A program made the translations under genes and the position numbers. DNA of 53,575 nucleotides from Gammaproteobacteria bacterium (GTDB lineage: Bacteria; Pseudomonadota; Gammaproteobacteria; QZLD01), in assembly GCA_004796365.1 (NCBI GenBank), contig QZLE01000016.1:1-53575 (forward strand). The letters are read 5' to 3'. Of this stretch, positions 49,095-53,575 are shown in pieces. The notes under the pieces are model-generated. The model did not search any database and was not told the origin of the DNA. It saw nothing but the letters and a program-made list of their open reading frames with translations. Every line of letters begins with the position of its first letter. The first letter of the stretch is position 1.

Positions 49095-50558
49095 TCATTT
49101 TTGTATTTGCAGCCAAATCTCTTCCGCACGCCTTTTGGTCTTTGCATCAACCTCAACAGGTCTTCCCCATTCGCGAGAGGTTTCTCCCGGCCATTTGTTG
49201 GTGGCATCGAATCCAATTTTGGATCCCAGGCCGGAAATTGGTGAGGCAAAGTCTAGATAATCGATAGCGGTGTTTTCCACAATCTCGCAGTCGCGAGCAG
49301 GATCGACTCTAGTGGTAAGCGCCCAGGTTACATCATCCCAGTTGCGGATGTTTATATCATCATCGGTTACCACGATGAATTTGGTGTACATAAACTGGCG
49401 TAAAAAAGACCAGATGCCAAACATAATGCGGCGAGCATGCCCTGGGTATTGCTTTTTAATTGATATTATCGCATAACGATAGGAACACCCTTCCGGCGGT
49501 AGGTAAAAATCCATTATTTCCGGGAACTGTTTTTGCAAAATAGGAATAAATATCTCGTTTAGAGCGACACCCAGCATTGATGGCTCATCTGGTGGGCGTC
49601 CGGTATAGGTGCTCAGATATATCGGATTATTACGATGAGTTATTCGGTGTACTGTCATTACCGGGAAGGTTTCTACTTCGTTATAGTAGCCAGTGTGGTC
49701 AGCATATGGGCCTTCAGCGGCAGTATCTCCTGGCAATATCTCTCCTTCAAGCACGATCTCGGCATAGGTTGGAACCATTAAATTATTGCCAATAGATTTG
49801 GAAATGCGGGTTTTCTTGCCTCGCAGTAAACCAGCAAAACTATATTCAGATATTGAGTCCGGGATTGGTGTTACAGCGGCTAAAATGGTAGCTGGATCGA
49901 CACCGATAGCTACTGAAACCGGAAAGGGTTTGCTCGGATTTTTTTTGCACCACTCTTGATAGTCAATGGCCCCGCCGCGATGTGCCAGCCAGCGCATAAT
50001 AATTCGGTTCTTTCCAATGACCTGTTGGCGGTAAATGCCAAGATTGTGGCGTTCTTTTTCAGGCCCTTGGGTTATGGTTAGTCCCCAGGTGATCAGTGGG
50101 GCAGCATCTTCAGGCCAGCAGCGCTGAATGGGGAACATTGAAAGGTCGACTTCATCGCCTTCAATAATTACTTCCTGGCACGGAGGGTTGCTCCCCTTCT
50201 TGCAGGACATGTTCAAAGCTTGTTTTAACAGGGGGATTTTACTCCAAAGATCTTTTAGTGATTTAGGAGGTTCCGGTTCTTTGAGCTTAGCCAGTTGTTC
50301 GCCAACCCGGCGCAGTGATTTAGTTTCACTTGTGCCAATACCTAAGGCTATTCTTTCCGTGGTGCCAAAAAGATTACCAAGTAAGGGTATGGGTGAATCT
50401 TTGGGATTGGTAAATAGAATTGCCGGTCCTTTTTCGTGCAAAGATTTTCTGCAGATTTGTGCAATTTCGATATCAGGATTAATCTCTAAATCGGTCCTGA
50501 CTAGAAGTTTTTTTGCTTCCAATGCGCTGATGAATTCTCTAAGGTCTTGGTATGGCAT
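49095..50558 (-). CDS. ubiD: 4-hydroxy-3-polyprenylbenzoate decarboxylase UbiD
   Basis: The 487-residue cytoplasmic enzyme shows UbiD signatures: [97 protein letters not shown] and [25 protein letters not shown]. It removes the carboxyl group from the ubiquinone precursor using prenylated FMN supplied by UbiX. No clear Shine-Dalgarno precedes the ATG. UbiX is not in the window. Together with ispB it supports ubiquinone synthesis. Confidence 0.95.
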   Translation of the reverse strand: MPYQDLREFISALEAKKLLVRTDLEINPDIEIAQICRKSLHEKGPAILFTNPKDSPIPLLGNLFGTTERIALGIGTSETKSLRRVGEQLAKLKEPEPPKSLKDLWSKIPLLKQALNMSCKKGSNPPCQEVIIEGDEVDLSMFPIQRCWPEDAAPLITWGLTITQGPEKERHNLGIYRQQVIGKNRIIMRWLAHRGGAIDYQEWCKKNPSKPFPVSVAIGVDPATILAAVTPIPDSISEYSFAGLLRGKKTRISKSIGNNLMVPTYAEIVLEGEILPGDTAAEGPYADHTGYYNEVETFPVMTVHRITHRNNPIYLSTYTGRPPDEPSMLGVALNEIFIPILQKQFPEIMDFYLPPEGCSYRYAIISIKKQYPGHARRIMFGIWSFLRQFMYTKFIVVTDDDINIRNWDDVTWALTTRVDPARDCEIVENTAIDYLDFASPISGLGSKIGFDATNKWPGETSREWGRPVEVDAKTKRRAEEIWLQIQK

Positions 50559-50617
50559 TCAAGGATAGTAGCATAGATATTGTCTTAATGGCTAAGGTTC
50601 AGAGTGGTGCAAAATTC

Positions 50618-50638
50618 CTCCCCCTTGTAAAGGGGGAG
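50618..50638. repeat. REP-like palindrome CTCCCCCTT/AAGGGGGAG (copy 2)
   Basis: CTCCCCCTT-GTA-AAGGGGGAG is a perfect 9-base inverted repeat. It is followed by AGGAGGGGG at 50641 and again at 50661. It shares the CCCCCTT-N3-AAGGGGG core with the element at 36309-36325. It lies between the unknown gene and ubiD. Confidence 0.7.
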
Positions 50639-50673
50639 TTAGGAGGGGGTAATAAATAGTCAGGAGGGGGATA

Positions 50674-51174
50674 TTATCCAACAACCAGCTTTAATTGTGG
50701 CTTGGCATGGTTTAGCGTATTTTTGAACTTTTCTTTGTTGATTATCTGGATGCAGTGCCCAGCTGCACTGCTTTTGCAGTTGCTTATCTCATTTTCAAGC
50801 GCTTGTAAAAAGGTAGTGCTCTCACCAATCTCAATCTGTGACATTTTAATAACCATATCAGATGCCAGATCAGAACGGCGAAAATCAACTTTTGCTAATA
50901 CCTCAATAAATGCGTTAAGGTATTCGTTGCCCATAAATTTGCAGAATGTATCTATGGTAACCTGATATGCGCCGCAATCATCTTCCATGCGGATAGAGTT
51001 TGCCATGGTATGTAAAATCTCAGGGGGTTCATTTCCCTCAACCATTTCCAGTAGCTCTACATAACGGTCGAAGCGCGTTTCTGCCTGCCTTAGAAGGTTA
51101 AGAGATCCAAAATCGGGGATAAAACTGCTATTTAAAACCAGTTCAGCCGACCAAGCTTGAAGATCTGTAATCAT
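50674..51174 (-). CDS. Protein of unknown function
   Basis: I do not recognise this protein. The track starts at 51210; the ATG at 51174 (MITDLQAWSAEL) has CAGGAC at a good distance and is preferred, giving 166 residues. It is soluble and mostly helical by appearance. Phrases such as LLRQAETRFDRYVELLEMVEGNEPPEILH and FMGNEYLNAFIEVLAKVDFRRSDLASDMVIKM suggest helical repeats. No signal peptide or membrane segment is present. It lies between prlC (upstream, same strand) and ubiD, with a REP-like repeat downstream. Confidence 0.6.
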   Translation of the reverse strand: MITDLQAWSAELVLNSSFIPDFGSLNLLRQAETRFDRYVELLEMVEGNEPPEILHTMANSIRMEDDCGAYQVTIDTFCKFMGNEYLNAFIEVLAKVDFRRSDLASDMVIKMSQIEIGESTTFLQALENEISNCKSSAAGHCIQIINKEKFKNTLNHAKPQLKLVVG

Positions 51175-51330
51175 GTCTTGTCCTGCGGGTAGTTGTCCAT
51201 AAACATACATAACAGTGACTTGCAGTTAGAGCTATAGGGGAATAGCGTCTAACGAAGCCAATCAACGTATGGGGGATTTTATATTACCCTGGAGTGTGTT
51301 GCAAGGCAGCATTTTGAGTTGGCTTGTTGG

Positions 51331-53367
51331 TCAAGCCAATCCGCTATGCCTAAGCAGAGCATCTATCTTTGGTTCTCGTCCGCGGAAGTCTATAAACATT
51401 TGCATCGCATCGCGTGAGCCACCGTTTTGCAGAAACGTGGTGAGAAATTGCTCGCCAGTTTTTTGGTTAAATATTCCGTTCTCCTCAAACTTAGAGAAGG
51501 CATCGGCAGACAATACCTCAGCCCATTTGTAGCTGTAGTATCCCGCGGAATAGCCTCCGGCGAATATATGGCTAAACGAGTTGGCAAAGCGGTTAAATGC
51601 AGGTGGAATCATGACTGCTACCTGCTCACGTACTTCGCGTAAAATATCTTCAACCTGTGTTGTGCTGTCGGAAGTAAATTCGGTGTGCAGACGCATATCG
51701 AATAGGGCAAACTCTATCTGACGCACCATCTGCATTGCGGCCTGAAAATTTTTGGCCTTGAGCATCTTATCGAACAATTCATTCGGAAGCTTTTCATCGC
51801 TCTCATAATGGCCAGATATCATATCCAGAGTTTCTTTGTTCCAGCACCAGTTTTCCAGAAATTGGCTTGGTAGTTCGACTGCATCCCACGGAACGCCATT
51901 GATGCCGGAAACACTTGGGTGATCAATAACTGTTAGCATGTGGTGTAAACCGTGGCCAAATTCGTGGAATAGCGTGGTGACGTCGTTATGGGTGAGAAGT
52001 GATGGTTTGTCGCCGACCGGAGGAGCAAAATTGCAGGTCAGGTAGGCAACCGGTGTTTGATTAATTGAATTTGATACAAAGCGCTTTTTACATTCGTCCA
52101 TCCAGGCTCCACCGCGTTTGTTTTGACGCGCATAAAGATCGAAGTAAAAGCGTCCTATCTGATTGTCGCTTAGATCATTGATTTGATAAAACGACACGTC
52201 TTTATGCCAACTGTCAAAATCACTAATCTGTTCGATTTTTATTGGGAATAGTTTTTCAACAGTGGTGAATAGTCCCTGAATTACTTTAGGAGCTGGGAAA
52301 TAAGGGCGCAGGTCTTCCTGGGAAATTGCGTATTTTTTTTGCCTTAGTTTTTCCGATGCATAGCTTACATCCCAGGCTTCTAGTGTGTTGATTCCGAACT
52401 CTTCCTGGGCGAATTGCTCTAGTTCAGCATACTCGGCTTTTGCCTTTGCTGTGGAATGGTTGGCAAGGTCGTTAAGGAAGTTGATAACCTGCTGCGGATT
52501 TTCTGCCATCTTGGTAGCCAGTGATTTTTCAGCGTGGTTGTTAAAGCCGAGGATTTTGGCGGCCTCTAACCTCTTTTCCAGGGTGTTATAGATTACCTCA
52601 GTATTATCCCATTTGCCTGCATCTGGACCCTGGTCGGAGGCGCGGGTGCAAAATGCCTCGTAGGCTTCGTGCCTTAGCTCACGATTGTCGGCATAGGTTA
52701 TAACTGCAAAGTAGGACGGGAACTCTAGGGTTATGGTATAGCCTTCTTGCTCACGTTCTGCGGCTGCTTGTTTAGCCATTGCGATGCTAAATTCCGGAAG
52801 CCCTTTTAGGGCCGATTCATCGGCAAAATTCTTATTCCATGAATTGGTAGCATCCAGCAGATTTTGTTCAAACTTGGCGCTGAGACTAGATAGTTCTTGC
52901 TTTATCTCTTTGAAAGCTTCTTTTTTTGCAGAGGGTAAATCAACTCCAGATAGGTGGAAGTCGCGCAGGGCGTACTCGATGGTTTTTTGTTGCCCTTCAT
53001 CTAACTCTTTGAATTCAGCTGAGTCGGCTATCTGTTTATAGGCGCGATATACGGATTCGTTTTGTCCAAATTCAGTGGCGTATTTGCTTAAGATTGGAAG
53101 GCAGGCGTTGTAGGCATCACGTAATTCCGAGGTATTTACCACTGAATTCATGTGCCCCACTGGTGACCACGCTTTGGAAAGTTTATCCTCGTCCTTTTCT
53201 ATTTTGGCGATAAAATTATTCCAAGTGAATTGTTTTGTACTTTGCAATAGCTGGTCTAGATTGGATTTATTGCTTTCGATAATCCCCTCTATTGCCGGTT
53301 GGATATCGGCAGGGTTGATTTTGCTGAATTGTGGTAGATCGGTGGTTTCAAGAAGTGGGTTGGTCAT
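51331..53367 (-). CDS. prlC: Oligopeptidase A (M3 metallopeptidase)
   Basis: The 678-residue cytoplasmic enzyme has the M3 zinc motif LFHEFGHGLHHML, with the third ligand in SGINGVPWDAVELPSQFLENW. It begins MTNPLLETTDLPQFSKINPADIQPAIEGII, typical of oligopeptidase A. It also contains FDLYARQNKRGGAWMDECKKR and FAGGYSAGYYSYKWAEVLSADAFS. It degrades short peptides, including signal peptide fragments. AGGA precedes the ATG. A sigma-70-like promoter lies upstream. Confidence 0.95.
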   Translation of the reverse strand: MTNPLLETTDLPQFSKINPADIQPAIEGIIESNKSNLDQLLQSTKQFTWNNFIAKIEKDEDKLSKAWSPVGHMNSVVNTSELRDAYNACLPILSKYATEFGQNESVYRAYKQIADSAEFKELDEGQQKTIEYALRDFHLSGVDLPSAKKEAFKEIKQELSSLSAKFEQNLLDATNSWNKNFADESALKGLPEFSIAMAKQAAAEREQEGYTITLEFPSYFAVITYADNRELRHEAYEAFCTRASDQGPDAGKWDNTEVIYNTLEKRLEAAKILGFNNHAEKSLATKMAENPQQVINFLNDLANHSTAKAKAEYAELEQFAQEEFGINTLEAWDVSYASEKLRQKKYAISQEDLRPYFPAPKVIQGLFTTVEKLFPIKIEQISDFDSWHKDVSFYQINDLSDNQIGRFYFDLYARQNKRGGAWMDECKKRFVSNSINQTPVAYLTCNFAPPVGDKPSLLTHNDVTTLFHEFGHGLHHMLTVIDHPSVSGINGVPWDAVELPSQFLENWCWNKETLDMISGHYESDEKLPNELFDKMLKAKNFQAAMQMVRQIEFALFDMRLHTEFTSDSTTQVEDILREVREQVAVMIPPAFNRFANSFSHIFAGGYSAGYYSYKWAEVLSADAFSKFEENGIFNQKTGEQFLTTFLQNGGSRDAMQMFIDFRGREPKIDALLRHSGLA

Positions 53368-53400
53368 ATCTGTCCTGTGAGCTGAAAATTATCTCGATAT

Positions 53401-53429
53401 TTTATAGCACTTGTGGTGTTGGGTAACAA
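53401..53429 (-). promoter_or_regulatory. Sigma-70 type promoter of prlC
   Basis: Read on the minus strand, TTGTTA, 17 bases and TATAAA, about 35 bases before the prlC start. Beyond it, to the window end, the DNA is AT-rich. AGGTGAAAATG at 53559-53568 on the plus strand may begin a divergent gene that the window cuts. Confidence 0.55.
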
Positions 53430-53575
53430 CCAAATTCATGGTCTATAATCAGGTTGGCTGTAGCTATATACATATAAAAATTACAAAAATATGAATATAT
53501 GCTCGCAATCTATAACAGTTTTTTTTATTATATCGACCTTTGTTAATATCTGTCGACAGGTGAAAATGAATATAC

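Overview
The window looks like chromosomal DNA of a free-living or facultatively associated gammaproteobacterium with moderately AT-rich DNA. The grounds are gene content and order: an LPS-core operon with msbA and an lpxL-type acyltransferase, secB next to a rhodanese gene, envC-ctpA-yibQ, a three-gene pntAA-pntAB-pntB transhydrogenase, mlaA, ubiD, prlC, and a CsrB/RsmZ-like small RNA. A PHA synthase, a squalene-synthase-like enzyme and exosortase-A-associated accessory proteins suggest an aquatic or environmental Gram-negative. I cannot name a genus. No tRNA, rRNA, insertion sequence, prophage or CRISPR array was seen.

Layout. 1-185 is the 3' end of rimO. 190-10547 (minus) is one long LPS operon, read lpxL-type acyltransferase, msbA, two GT9 heptosyltransferases, two GT4 glycosyltransferases, O-antigen ligase and two further glycosyltransferases. 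10.7-12.7 kb (plus) is a compact signalling operon: CheY-like receiver, CheC-type phosphatase and PAS-GGDEF diguanylate cyclase. 12.9-18.7 kb (plus) holds a putative metalloprotease, a small membrane protein, a Nudix-ThiE fusion, ispB and a long membrane-anchored coiled-coil protein. 18.68-18.89 kb holds a strong CsrB/RsmY/RsmZ-type RNA with a GacA-box-like palindrome in front. 19-22.2 kb holds a DUF6763-like gene, gpsA, secB, a rhodanese gene and an ArsR regulator. 22.6-25.9 kb is the envC-ctpA-yibQ operon. 25.9-31.9 kb (minus) is priA followed by an SGNH hydrolase, a GNAT/FemAB-like protein, an ACP and two exosortase-A-associated hydrolases. 32-36.3 kb (plus) has phaC, then a lipoprotein that looks like a stand-alone subtilase propeptide, then a secreted S8 protease with a GlyGly-CTERM-like tail. 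36.4-38.4 kb is a cobalamin riboswitch and btuB. 38.4-39.7 kb is a palindrome-rich gap and a methyltransferase. 39.8-44.7 kb (minus) has a squalene-synthase-like gene, mlaA and pntAA-pntAB-pntB. 44.9-48.9 kb is a CHASE-PAS sensor without output and a receiver-receiver-histidine kinase without sensor. 49-53.4 kb has ubiD, an unknown gene and prlC.

How it fits together. Much of the window concerns the envelope: LPS assembly, phospholipid retrograde transport, septal peptidoglycan hydrolase activation, surface protein or EPS export and a secreted protease. It also carries several signalling inputs: a Gac/Rsm RNA, a c-di-GMP synthase coupled to receiver and CheC, and a probable split sensor-kinase pair. 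The observations I rate highest are the Rsm-like RNA, the stand-alone propeptide lipoprotein beside its likely protease, and the orphan exosortase-associated module. All functional statements rest on reading translated sequences and motifs by eye; no database search or folding program was run.
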